Below, one piece after another: positions 47,173-54,821 of a DNA stretch of 64,000 bases (its first letter is position 1; every line of letters starts with the position of its first letter). The DNA comes from Williamsia sp. (GTDB lineage Bacteria; Bacteroidota; Bacteroidia; Chitinophagales; Chitinophagaceae), in assembly GCA_015069695.1 (NCBI GenBank), contig JADCRZ010000001.1, positions 124,001-188,000 on the forward strand, read 5' to 3'. Both the position numbers and the translations under genes were made by a program. Under the pieces are notes generated by a model. It had not been told where the DNA came from, did not search any database, and saw only the letters and a list, made by a program, of their open reading frames with translations.

Positions 47173-48813
47173 TTAGTTGTTTGCAGTAACACGGGCAGGC
47201 AAAGACACAAAAAATGTAGCGCCGTCTCCTTCTTTTGATTCAGCCCATATCTTTCCGTTGTGAGCATCTGTGATCTTCCTGCAAATAGCCAGGCCTAATC
47301 CGGTGCCCTCAAATTCTCTCTGGTTATGCAGTCGCTGAAAAAGCGTGAACATCTGGGAGAGGTATTTTTCATTGAAGCCGATGCCATTGTCTTTAAACGA
47401 CAGCTCTATGCTGTTGCCGTTTGCAGAATGCCGTATATGGATCTCCGGGGGAGCGTTTTTCCTGGCATATTTAAGCGAGTTGCTGATAATATTTTCAAAC
47501 AATTGCACCATCATCCGTTCATCTCCTTCAATCACGGGAAGTTCTTCAATTGTCAAGACGGCATTTTTTTCTTTGATAGCAATTTCAAAATCCTGGCGGG
47601 CATGATCAGCAACCTTGTTTAAATCGACCGCTGCGAACTTGATTTCTTCCCGCTTGATCTGGGAGAACACAAGCAGGTCTTTTATCAGGGTGCGCATCCT
47701 GTTCGCGGAATTGCGCATTTTGAGCAGGTACTCCATTCCTTTGTTCTCTATAGAAGCCGCGTATTGATTGACCAGGTAATCGCTGTAATATAAAAGCTTG
47801 CGAACCGGCTCCTGCAAGTCGTGGGAAGCAACAAAGGCGAATTGCTGCAGTTCCTGGTTGCTCCGGTTGAGTTCTTCAATGTATCTCTGCTGTGACCGCT
47901 GTGATTCCTCCAATTGAGCCTGGATCTGTTTCAATTCAATATTATCCTTTAGCGTTTCTTCTACTATCTTTTGCGCATGTATATCAACGATAAAGCCTAT
48001 CCAATATTGTAGCTTTCCATTGTCATCCTTGAAAGGCGTTAATGACAGTTGATGCCAGAGATATTCACGGCTGGCTTTGTTCATGAGCCGCGCCTGCAGT
48101 TTGATCGCGATCTCACCCCTGCCGATATCGCTTTTCAGCAGCAGGGAAAACGGACTGTAATCTTCTTCGTGAACAAAAGATTTCCACCGGTTTTTGTTCA
48201 GGCTCTCAATTGTTTCACCTGAATACTTGGTGAGCCATTCGTTGGCATACAACAATCTGCCTTCCGTATCCAGCGAAAAAATAATCAGGGGGAGGGCATT
48301 CGTGAGCGTTTTGTACTGCGCTTCGCTTTTTTGTATTTTTTCAGAGAGATCCTGCAGCTGTTCATTCTTGCGTTTCAGCTCTTCGTAAGGAGATATAGGC
48401 GGCTCGTTGCGGAAGAGCGAGCGCCATTCATCTAATTTGTAAATATCAATTTTGAACAGCGGGGAGATATGGTAGAACAGTTCAACAGCCGTTTCTGCTC
48501 CCTGCGTATAAACATTGTATTTGTTCACCAGCCTTTTTGCATACTCCAGCCCATCCCTTGACATGCCATTTACCTGTTCATCCTTCAGGCAGGCAACAAT
48601 GTATTTATCCCGTTGATCCGCATCTATGCTTAAAATAAGATAGCCGCTCTTGCTGCTTCCGATCGTGTTGCGGGCTACTTCTGAAACAGCTGTAGCGAAA
48701 GTGGTCTGGGCTGAAAGGGATAATCCGACTACTTCGGCCAGCTTCATAGAACGTTTGTGCGCAAGGATCAGGTCCATCTCATTGCTCAAAGTCACTCTCG
48801 CTAATTCATGCAT
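47173..48813 (-). CDS. Histidine kinase with RsbT-like N-terminal domain and PAS
   Basis: A 546-residue soluble histidine kinase. Residues about 1-130 resemble the RsbT/RsbW-type GHKL fold (TTFATAVSEVARNTIGSSKS at 37-56 mirrors the TATSELARN block of RsbT), although the glycine-rich lid is degenerate. A coiled coil (ELKRKNEQLQDLSEKIQKSE) leads to a PAS domain (about 170-285, with LIIFSLDTEGRLLYANEWLT), a second coiled coil, the phospho-acceptor histidine in FVASHDLQEPVRKL, and the HATPase domain with ENIISNSLKYARKN and GTGLGLAICRKITDAHNGK. No membrane segments. It is two bases from the phosphatase gene upstream and nine from the receiver gene. Confidence 0.88.
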   Translation of the reverse strand: MHELARVTLSNEMDLILAHKRSMKLAEVVGLSLSAQTTFATAVSEVARNTIGSSKSGYLILSIDADQRDKYIVACLKDEQVNGMSRDGLEYAKRLVNKYNVYTQGAETAVELFYHISPLFKIDIYKLDEWRSLFRNEPPISPYEELKRKNEQLQDLSEKIQKSEAQYKTLTNALPLIIFSLDTEGRLLYANEWLTKYSGETIESLNKNRWKSFVHEEDYSPFSLLLKSDIGRGEIAIKLQARLMNKASREYLWHQLSLTPFKDDNGKLQYWIGFIVDIHAQKIVEETLKDNIELKQIQAQLEESQRSQQRYIEELNRSNQELQQFAFVASHDLQEPVRKLLYYSDYLVNQYAASIENKGMEYLLKMRNSANRMRTLIKDLLVFSQIKREEIKFAAVDLNKVADHARQDFEIAIKEKNAVLTIEELPVIEGDERMMVQLFENIISNSLKYARKNAPPEIHIRHSANGNSIELSFKDNGIGFNEKYLSQMFTLFQRLHNQREFEGTGLGLAICRKITDAHNGKIWAESKEGDGATFFVSLPARVTANN

Positions 48814-48815
48814 GA

Positions 48816-49832
48816 TTATAAGTTTATTTTACAGGCAACAACGGACATGTCATCTGTATTCCGGGCAAAGTCTTTTAACAGGGACGCAGCCATTATAGAC
48901 AAGTCGTATCGCAAGATGCCCGGGTATCTCACGGTGTCCCATCTTGATTTTAACCCATCACTGCACATAACAAGGTGTTGTCCTTTCTCGTACTCGATTA
49001 CCTGTGCGTTCAACGTTCTCGGCAGGTTTACGCCTACAATCCCATTGTAAGCCATGTATCCTCTTGATGAAGCCGGGCCACTGATTTTGGTGGCAATGTT
49101 TCCAACGCCACAAAGCTTCCATTTTTTTTCTTTGCTGTTAAACACAGCCACAGTAGCTACCAGGCCCCTGGTTTTTTTCACAGAGCTGTCTATATAGCGT
49201 ATGATTTCAACCGGGTTTGTTTCCGGGCAGCGTTCAAACGCCTCTATCGCTTTGCTGACAGCCTTGTCTGCTTCTGCACCATGCCCAAGTCCATCACCCA
49301 AAAAAAGCCTGATATGATCGGGGACCGCCTGATAATAATAACCGTCGCCACACTGGTCTTCCCCGGGTTTGGGTATTGCAATGGCCTTTATTTCTACCTG
49401 AGCGGGCTTTTTGAAAAGGGGAATTTCTTTTTCAAAGACCCTTGCCAGGATCACGGTCCCCCATTCTTTTTGTGAGTAAACCTGAAAAACATCCGCCAAT
49501 CTTTTCATGGCACCCAGGCCATGGCCCAACGTGTTTTTGGTAGATACGCCGTCTGCCACCATGCGGCTTACATCAACCATTCCCGGACCGTTATCAATAG
49601 CGATGATTTCAATTCCCTGCAGCTGGTCTTCTTTTACCAGCTTTGTGAGCAGCTGTCCGCCCCGGGCATGTTTTGCCAGGTTGCTGACCATTTCCGCTAC
49701 GATGATATCAATTTCGCCCACCTTGCGTTCGCTAAAGCCGGCTGAAACTGCCAAAGCATGAATTTCTTTTTTGAGGATGGCAAAATAACTCCGGTCATCT
49801 GCTCTGTGTGAAACGTGTATACGGCTATCCAT
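48816..49832 (-). CDS. Fused GHKL ATPase and SpoIIE/PP2C-type phosphatase (RsbX-like)
   Basis: A 338-residue two-domain protein. The N-terminal half (about 1-130) is a GHKL ATPase of the RsbW/RsbT group, with EIDIIVAEMVSNLAKHARGG (about 41-60), AIDNGPGMVDVSRMVADG and GHGLGAMKRLADVF. The C-terminal half (about 150-338) is an RsbX/SpoIIE-like PP2C phosphatase, with DQCGDGYYYQAVPDHIRLFL and GDGLGHGAEADKAVS for metal binding. In Bacillus, RsbX dephosphorylates RsbS and RsbR to reset the stressosome, and RsbT phosphorylates them; here both activities are fused. The start overlaps the end of the RsbT gene by eight bases. Confidence 0.88.
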   Translation of the reverse strand: MDSRIHVSHRADDRSYFAILKKEIHALAVSAGFSERKVGEIDIIVAEMVSNLAKHARGGQLLTKLVKEDQLQGIEIIAIDNGPGMVDVSRMVADGVSTKNTLGHGLGAMKRLADVFQVYSQKEWGTVILARVFEKEIPLFKKPAQVEIKAIAIPKPGEDQCGDGYYYQAVPDHIRLFLGDGLGHGAEADKAVSKAIEAFERCPETNPVEIIRYIDSSVKKTRGLVATVAVFNSKEKKWKLCGVGNIATKISGPASSRGYMAYNGIVGVNLPRTLNAQVIEYEKGQHLVMCSDGLKSRWDTVRYPGILRYDLSIMAASLLKDFARNTDDMSVVACKINL

Positions 49833-50238
49833 TCTTCCACTTTAAAATCGAAACCGTTGTTCCTTCCCCTACAATGCTTTTGATGTCAAACTCATTTACC
49901 AGCCGTTTGGTGCCCGGCAAACCCAGCCCCAGGCTTTTACCGGAGGAGTAGCCGTCCTTCATGGCCAATGCAATGTCATTTATACCAGGACCCTTGTCCT
50001 GAAAGGTGAGTCTGATGCCTGTATCTCTTGTCTGGCTGATGACTTCCATCAAAACCGTTCCGCCTCCTGCATACTTCAGCATGTTTCTGACCAGTTCGCT
50101 GGCGGCGGTAATCAGTTTTGTTTGGTTAACAAGGCTCATCCCGATCTTTACCGCATACTCCTTCACGCGGTTTCTGAAAGGAACTACGTCCTGTTCTTTC
50201 TCAATGCGCATAGTATCCTTACTCAGTACTATCTTCAT
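49825..50238 (-). CDS. rsbT: RsbT-like anti-sigma regulatory kinase
   Basis: A 137-residue serine/threonine kinase of the GHKL family, very close in pattern to RsbT. Blocks: TKLITAASELVRNMLKYAGG (about 41-60) holds the Mg-binding asparagine, DKGPGINDIALAMKDGY (about 81-97) binds ATP, and SGKSLGLGLPGTKRLVNEFD (about 99-118) forms the lid. In Bacilli, RsbT phosphorylates RsbS and RsbR in the stressosome on stress, then leaves to activate RsbU. The start used here overlaps the RsbS gene by 20 bases; the longer frame to 50268 has ten residues that overlap further and are less likely. Operon neighbour of rsbS and the phosphatase. Confidence 0.88.
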   Translation of the reverse strand: MKIVLSKDTMRIEKEQDVVPFRNRVKEYAVKIGMSLVNQTKLITAASELVRNMLKYAGGGTVLMEVISQTRDTGIRLTFQDKGPGINDIALAMKDGYSSGKSLGLGLPGTKRLVNEFDIKSIVGEGTTVSILKWKNG

Positions 50239-50617
50239 CGTCTTCCGGTTCTCGATCGTACGAACCAATTTTTTCTTTTAGCAACTCCATGCCCCTTTCT
50301 ACATTTAAAGCAGTATGAACACCTTTCAGTTCCAAACCAAGTTCGATCAGGGTAATGGCAACAGCAGGCTGCATACCGACCACCACTGTTTCGGCATCCA
50401 TGATTTTTGACATGCTGCCGATATTGCCCAATATCCTTCCCATAAAAGAATCAACAATGGACAGGGCTGAGATGTCGATCAACACGCCTTTTGCTTCTGT
50501 TTTGTTCACCATCTGAACAAGGTCAGATTCCAGGTTGGTGGCCAGTCTGTCGTAAAGGTCAATTTGAATGGTAACAAGCAGGAAATGCCCCATGCGAAGA
50601 ATAGGAATCCGGTCCAT
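50219..50617 (-). CDS. rsbS: RsbS-like STAS protein
   Basis: A 132-residue single STAS-domain protein. The pattern is that of RsbS: IPILRMGHFLLVTIQIDLYD near the start, GVLIDISALSIVDSFMGRIL (about 64-83) with the phosphorylatable serine in VDSF, and VVVGMQPAVAITLIELGLEL (about 98-117). In Bacillus, RsbS forms the core of the 1.8 MDa stressosome with RsbR. The C-terminal 12 residues are acidic. Overlaps rsbT by 20 bases and is three bases from rsbR. Confidence 0.93.
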   Translation of the reverse strand: MDRIPILRMGHFLLVTIQIDLYDRLATNLESDLVQMVNKTEAKGVLIDISALSIVDSFMGRILGNIGSMSKIMDAETVVVGMQPAVAITLIELGLELKGVHTALNVERGMELLKEKIGSYDREPEDDEDSTE

Positions 50618-50620
50618 AGA

Positions 50621-51487
50621 CTATATAGCAGCTTTTTCTTTTTGAGCTTTTTTTACTTCTAATTTTAACAGGGAAAATGCATGCTTCAGGGCACTCGCCA
50701 GGGTTGCTTTTGTTACTATGTTCGACAGGTCGATGCCCAAATGAACAACGGTTTGTGCAATTTCGGGGCGGATGCCGCTGATGATGCATTCAGCGCCCAT
50801 CAGTCTTGTAGCTGCAACTGTTTTGATAAGATGTTGCGCAACCAGCGAGTCCACAGCGGGCACACCGGAAATGTCCAGAATGGCTATGGTGCTGCCGCTC
50901 TCCACAATTTGCTGCAACAGGTTTTCCATCACTACCTGTGTTCTTGCACTGTCCAGCGTTCCGATGATAGGCAATGCCAGGATGCCTTCCCAGACGCGGA
51001 TAACGGGCGTGGAAATTTCAGATATCTCATCGGTTTGCCGCAGGATCACTTCTTCTCTTCCTTTGATAAAGGTTTCAAAGGTTACAACACCCAAGCTATC
51101 CATCAGCTTGCTTATTTTTAAAATAGCTTCAATCAAAGCGGGAGGGTCATCCTTGTAATCTTCCTGCAGGCCCTTGATAAGGGCTTCTTTTAAACTAAAC
51201 ACATAAATGCCGGTTTCCCTGGGTGAAAACCCCTGGCGTGCCCTTGAGATAGAAATGCCTGAAAGAATTTCATGAACAGGATCGAAATCAGCAGATTCTA
51301 TATTCTCCAGCTTCTTTTCACTGATCGTATTCAGCAAAACCTCGATCAGCTCATTGGATTGCTCCCGCAGCTCCTCGTTGCTCATCAAGTCCTCTCTCAA
51401 ACCTGCATCTGCAAGCTGTAAGGACATCCAATCTTCCAGCAGCTGGTTCTTCCTTTTTTGCAGCCCTTTGGCTATATCTAATTTCAT
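50621..51487 (-). CDS. rsbR: RsbR-like stressosome sensor (RsbRD N-domain plus STAS)
   Basis: A 288-residue stressosome protein with two domains. The N-terminal 160 residues are an all-helical RsbRD_N-type domain (KGLQKRKNQLLEDWMSLQLA at 6-25, FSPRETGIYVFSLKEALIKG) rather than a globin or PAS, so it probably senses through a different ligand or a protein. The STAS domain (about 165-280) includes AILDISGVPAVDSLVAQHL and GIRPEIAQTVVHLGIDLSNI, matching RsbR, with serines at the positions corresponding to the two phosphorylated threonines of RsbR. First gene of the operon with a -7-like element at 51505. Confidence 0.9.
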   Translation of the reverse strand: MKLDIAKGLQKRKNQLLEDWMSLQLADAGLREDLMSNEELREQSNELIEVLLNTISEKKLENIESADFDPVHEILSGISISRARQGFSPRETGIYVFSLKEALIKGLQEDYKDDPPALIEAILKISKLMDSLGVVTFETFIKGREEVILRQTDEISEISTPVIRVWEGILALPIIGTLDSARTQVVMENLLQQIVESGSTIAILDISGVPAVDSLVAQHLIKTVAATRLMGAECIISGIRPEIAQTVVHLGIDLSNIVTKATLASALKHAFSLLKLEVKKAQKEKAAI

Positions 51488-51504
51488 GTGATGTTGTTAG
51501 GGTT

Positions 51505-51512
51505 CAAATATA
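51505..51512 (-). promoter_or_regulatory. -7 element of the stressosome operon
   Basis: TATATTTG on the minus strand, 17 bases before the rsbR start codon, matches the Bacteroidota -7 consensus. A good -33 TTTG is not found at the expected distance, so the assignment is moderate. Confidence 0.35.
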
Positions 51513-51790
51513 GACTTTAAAAAGTGTACGGCGGAGGTTTTGCGGGGGCTATATTTCGGCCCAATTTGGGCATATTTGTGTAGTCAGGGGAACAATTTTC
51601 CGGTTTTTACGGGCCGTAAACCGGTGTTTCCATACAAGCTGCCGGGAAGGAAAAAGCCGGGCATAGAAAGACGTAGCCGCCATGCATGGCCTAGTCAAAA
51701 CAGAGACAGGAGCTGTTCCCGCTTCAGGGATGGTACGTATTTTCTTCTTTGTAAGCCGCCAGGTGATTTGGCTGTTTTCGCAGGTGCCGC
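51513..51790. other. Spacer without a gene
   Basis: Short frames are open on both strands but none has composition or pattern of a protein. It separates the stressosome operon from the DUF1684 gene. Confidence 0.5.
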
Positions 51791-52732
51791 CTAGTGGTGC
51801 CCGTATGTTTTCTCACCGGCTGTTATTTCAACAGGCAACACGTTTTGTTTCGGCGGAAGGGGGCAAGTGGCATAAGCCGAGAAGGCACAAGGCGGGTTGT
51901 ATGCTTTATTGAAATCAAGGATGGTCTTGCCTCCGTCCGTTGGCTTTTCTGCCGATAAAAACCTGCCGGCGGGGTAGGTGGTTTTACCACTGGTGCCATC
52001 AGCAAAGATGATGAACAGCTTGTTGTTTTCTTCCAGTGCATCCAGCGTGTACTCCTGGCCGCCGATGGAAAAATGGAGTTTTCCGGGCGATTCCTGTGCA
52101 TTTACCTGACCCAGTACATTGGTGATGGCAATGCTGTTCAAGCCTGCTGTTGAATGAAGGGTGGCCGTTACGATCCAGCTTGTATCTGCCGGATAATGAT
52201 CTATCCCTTTAAAATGACTGACCGAGCTGCTCTTCAGATCACGCAAACGGATGCCTATCTTGGAGGAACGTTTTATGATCGTCCACCGTAGATTTTCATA
52301 GGCCGATACAGGTGCCCGGCGCTGGGTGCTGTCAAAGATGGTGGCTTTTTCCTGGGCTTGTCCATCCACCAGGATCTTGATGCCATTGGCCGCATACTGT
52401 GTTACGACACCATCTTCTAGTTCAAAATAACCTGCTTCACCGGGGATCGTACCTTTCGGAAACTTTATTTTTACTCCATTGCCGCTGCCAAAAGTATTTT
52501 TCCCTTCATCCAGCCAGTACAATCCTACCAGGTTTAACCAGCCGTTCTCAGCGGTTAAGCCTTTTGCCCGGCCCTGGTACCACGCATTCATGTCGTCCTG
52601 GTACGATTGGGCGGAAAGGCTTGTCCAGCAAAGGGTGCAGGCAAAAGCAATTACCAGGTATATTGACTTGTTGCTTTTTATCCATGCTGCAAACCTGTTA
52701 GTATGCTTATGATGAACGGGAGCTGGCTTCAT
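51791..52732 (-). CDS. DUF1684 domain protein
   Basis: A 313-residue exported protein of the DUF1684 family. A signal segment (SIYLVIAFACTLCWTSLSAQ, about 25-44) is preceded by a 24-residue basic extension, so the true start could be internal. The domain begins with NAWYQGRAKGLTAENGWLNL VGLYWL-type sequence typical for the family and closes with DFNKAYNPPCAFSAYATCPL PP near the C-terminus, a conserved feature. Its biochemical role is unknown. The neighbours (stressosome operon, lipoprotein gene) give no functional hint. Confidence 0.88.
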   Translation of the reverse strand: MKPAPVHHKHTNRFAAWIKSNKSIYLVIAFACTLCWTSLSAQSYQDDMNAWYQGRAKGLTAENGWLNLVGLYWLDEGKNTFGSGNGVKIKFPKGTIPGEAGYFELEDGVVTQYAANGIKILVDGQAQEKATIFDSTQRRAPVSAYENLRWTIIKRSSKIGIRLRDLKSSSVSHFKGIDHYPADTSWIVTATLHSTAGLNSIAITNVLGQVNAQESPGKLHFSIGGQEYTLDALEENNKLFIIFADGTSGKTTYPAGRFLSAEKPTDGGKTILDFNKAYNPPCAFSAYATCPLPPKQNVLPVEITAGEKTYGHH

Positions 52733-52864
52733 GGTCGTCTTTGAATTTGGTGAGCGATGCTGCTATAACAGATGTTGATCGTTAACGGGTGCGAAAATAG
52801 GCTTTTCTGATTGTCTATTGAAATTATAGACTAAAATGAGGAATAACAGGGCTGTTTCAGATAA

Positions 52865-52921
52865 GGTCCTCTAAACAAGAAGCCTGCAAACAGTGCTTGC
52901 AGGCTTCTTGTTTAGAGGACC
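52865..52921 (-). terminator. Perfect 25-bp stem-loop after the lipoprotein gene
   Basis: The arms 52865-52889 and 52897-52921 are fully complementary with a 7-base loop, 27 bases beyond the stop of the minus-strand gene at 52949. No T run follows. The strength of the stem alone suggests termination or 3' end protection. Confidence 0.55.
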
Positions 52922-52948
52922 CGTTATATGCCAGCCGTTTTAGGTTGC

Positions 52949-53860
52949 TTACAGCGGATAAGGGGTCAGCGAATGCGTGCCGTTCTCGATTCTGCTTGAT
53001 CCGATACCATGTACTTCTACCTTGAAGTTGCTGTTGTTAAAAGTGACGGAAGCCGCAGGCGTAGCAACGCCGACAGCATACTGTATCTTGCCATAGGTGC
53101 CTGCGTTAACGAGTACCCTGCTCTCAGACCTGTACGAACCGATGTTGATATAGGCCCAGCTTCTGGCATCCGTGTTGTACACCTGCCCATTGCTGTAAGG
53201 CCACACGGTTATTTCTTCTCCCATCTCACCCCGCCTGGAGCCCCAGATCCAATTGACCGTCCAGCTTCTCCACTCTTTATACCATTGCCGGTAGTATTTT
53301 GCCGCCGGATTGTCGTTCGATGATTCTTTGACTGTTTTGCCTTCGGGGTCCATCATAACTACATTGGTAAGCAGGTTGTCCCATACAATGCTGTCGTTCC
53401 TGACAATGCATTTGGATGTAAAGCGCAGGGTTCCTTTTTCCCATTGAATGTTTACCAGTTGATCGCCTGTGCGGACCTGGCTGGTTGCATACCTGGTTAA
53501 TGTATCTACTGCAGCTGCGCTTTGTTTGTGCAAGGAAGCGATCGTAACCAGTGATAAGGTGGAAGGATCCTGTACGTTCCCGTAGGCAATATAAGCATCT
53601 CCGGACAGCAGTTGTTGTACCACGGCATTCTTTTCTGCTTCGATGTTTATTTTTTGAACGGGCTCATAAGATACGAACCTGGCCAGGCCGGCCGCATATT
53701 TGTTCCAGTTCTGGCGGCTCAGATCCAATTGGTCCTTTGCTGTTGCAGCCAGTTGCTGCCGTTCTGGTGGAATGTCGTTCACGAACTGTTTTTCGCAGGA
53801 GGTAACCATGGCTGTTAGAACAGCACTGATGATGGAAAGACGGATAAATAGTTTTCTCAT
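52949..53860 (-). CDS. Lipoprotein of unknown function
   Basis: A 303-residue protein with a lipoprotein signal ending in VTSC (cysteine at 22). The N-terminal 100 residues after it are helical (ERQQLAATAKDQLDLSRQNW, INIEAEKNAVVQQLLSGDAY), and the C-terminal 120 residues are rich in aromatic residues and beta strands (WTVNWIWGSRRGEMGEEITV, ESRVLVNAGTYGKIQYAVGV). I recognise no family. It is divergent from the sigma/CHAT operon with about 340 bases between, so shared control is possible but not shown. A stem-loop follows it. Confidence 0.7.
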   Translation of the reverse strand: MRKLFIRLSIISAVLTAMVTSCEKQFVNDIPPERQQLAATAKDQLDLSRQNWNKYAAGLARFVSYEPVQKINIEAEKNAVVQQLLSGDAYIAYGNVQDPSTLSLVTIASLHKQSAAAVDTLTRYATSQVRTGDQLVNIQWEKGTLRFTSKCIVRNDSIVWDNLLTNVVMMDPEGKTVKESSNDNPAAKYYRQWYKEWRSWTVNWIWGSRRGEMGEEITVWPYSNGQVYNTDARSWAYINIGSYRSESRVLVNAGTYGKIQYAVGVATPAASVTFNNSNFKVEVHGIGSSRIENGTHSLTPYPL

Positions 53861-54203
53861 AGTGAATGTATTTAAAGATTAAAAAAGACTTGATGTTGGA
53901 TCGTGGTTCGGCTCCGTGCTCTCTTGAGGTTACCTGCATTTGTGCAACCTGTTCACAAAGCCCCTGCTTTTTATAGCCGGTATTTGCATTTTCTCACCAG
54001 CTTTTTTTTGAGACATCCCGGGAGCCATCCATTTCTCCTATAATCAGTATTTTCGTATCTTGATTTTTTGCATCTATTTGCGACGCAGGTATTTTTTCGT
54101 CCGCAAACGCCCATGAACTTCCCAACCGGAGAGAAACAGGTTAGATTTTGTCCTGTTTCGCTATTAAGTAACAGCGCATCAGTAGGCACTTTAAAGAATA
54201 AGA

Positions 54204-54821
54204 ATGGATTGTCAGGAATTAACAAAGGCAGCTGTTGCCGTTGACATCATGCAGACGCCGGAAGACAAGCGGCTGGCAGGCCTGTTTCATTGCATCTACG
54301 CCTTGTTCCAGGGCAGTTTTCTGAACTGGATACAGCAGCGGTACAGCAATACGCGCTTAAGGGAAAAGCTGCGCGAAGACGCAAAAGACGCCTTTCAAAA
54401 CGGTTTGCTGGTTCTTTACGATAAATCCCGGAAAAAAGAGATCAGCATCAACGGTAGTTTGAAAACAGTGGTTTACTCTTTTGGCCTATTGCAGCTGCTG
54501 GCCTATTTTAAAAAGGATAGAATGATGTACGGGATACAGGATTACAAGCATGGATTTGATTTGCTGCTGGAAAATGCATTTCAGGAAAACGAGCACCAGG
54601 AACTGCTGAATGAAAAAGAAAAAAAATTGATGGAAGCTATATCAAAGCTGCCCCAAAAGCAGGGAGAGATCCTGATCATGAAATTTTTTGGAAGGCTCAG
54701 ATCCAAAGAGATCGCTGAAAAATTAGGCGTTAGCGCAGGTAATATAGACAACGAATCAGCAAAGGCCTACAAAGCGCTTCGGCAGATTTTAAAGGTTAAA
54801 CTAAGTACCGAATGGAGCTGA
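54204..54821 (+). CDS. Sigma-70 family (ECF-like) sigma factor
   Basis: A 205-residue extracytoplasmic-function-like sigma factor. Region 2 lies around residues 50-110 (LREDAKDAFQNGLLVLYDKS, then KTVVYSFGLLQLLAYFKKDR). Region 4 lies at about 143-200 (ISKLPQKQGEILIMKFFGRL, RSKEIAEKLGVSAGNIDNES), with the helix-turn-helix for the -35 element. The start could also be the methionine at 54249, because the first fifteen residues match nothing. Region 2.4 is weak, as in other Bacteroidota sigma factors that sit beside CHAT proteases. It overlaps the anti-sigma-like gene by ten bases, a tight coupling seen for sigma/anti-sigma pairs. Confidence 0.85.
   Translation: MDCQELTKAAVAVDIMQTPEDKRLAGLFHCIYALFQGSFLNWIQQRYSNTRLREKLREDAKDAFQNGLLVLYDKSRKKEISINGSLKTVVYSFGLLQLLAYFKKDRMMYGIQDYKHGFDLLLENAFQENEHQELLNEKEKKLMEAISKLPQKQGEILIMKFFGRLRSKEIAEKLGVSAGNIDNESAKAYKALRQILKVKLSTEWS

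Noticed and set aside
51540-51912. Plus-strand frames near the DUF1684 gene
   Set aside because: Composition is not protein-like and they run into the antisense of the DUF1684 gene.
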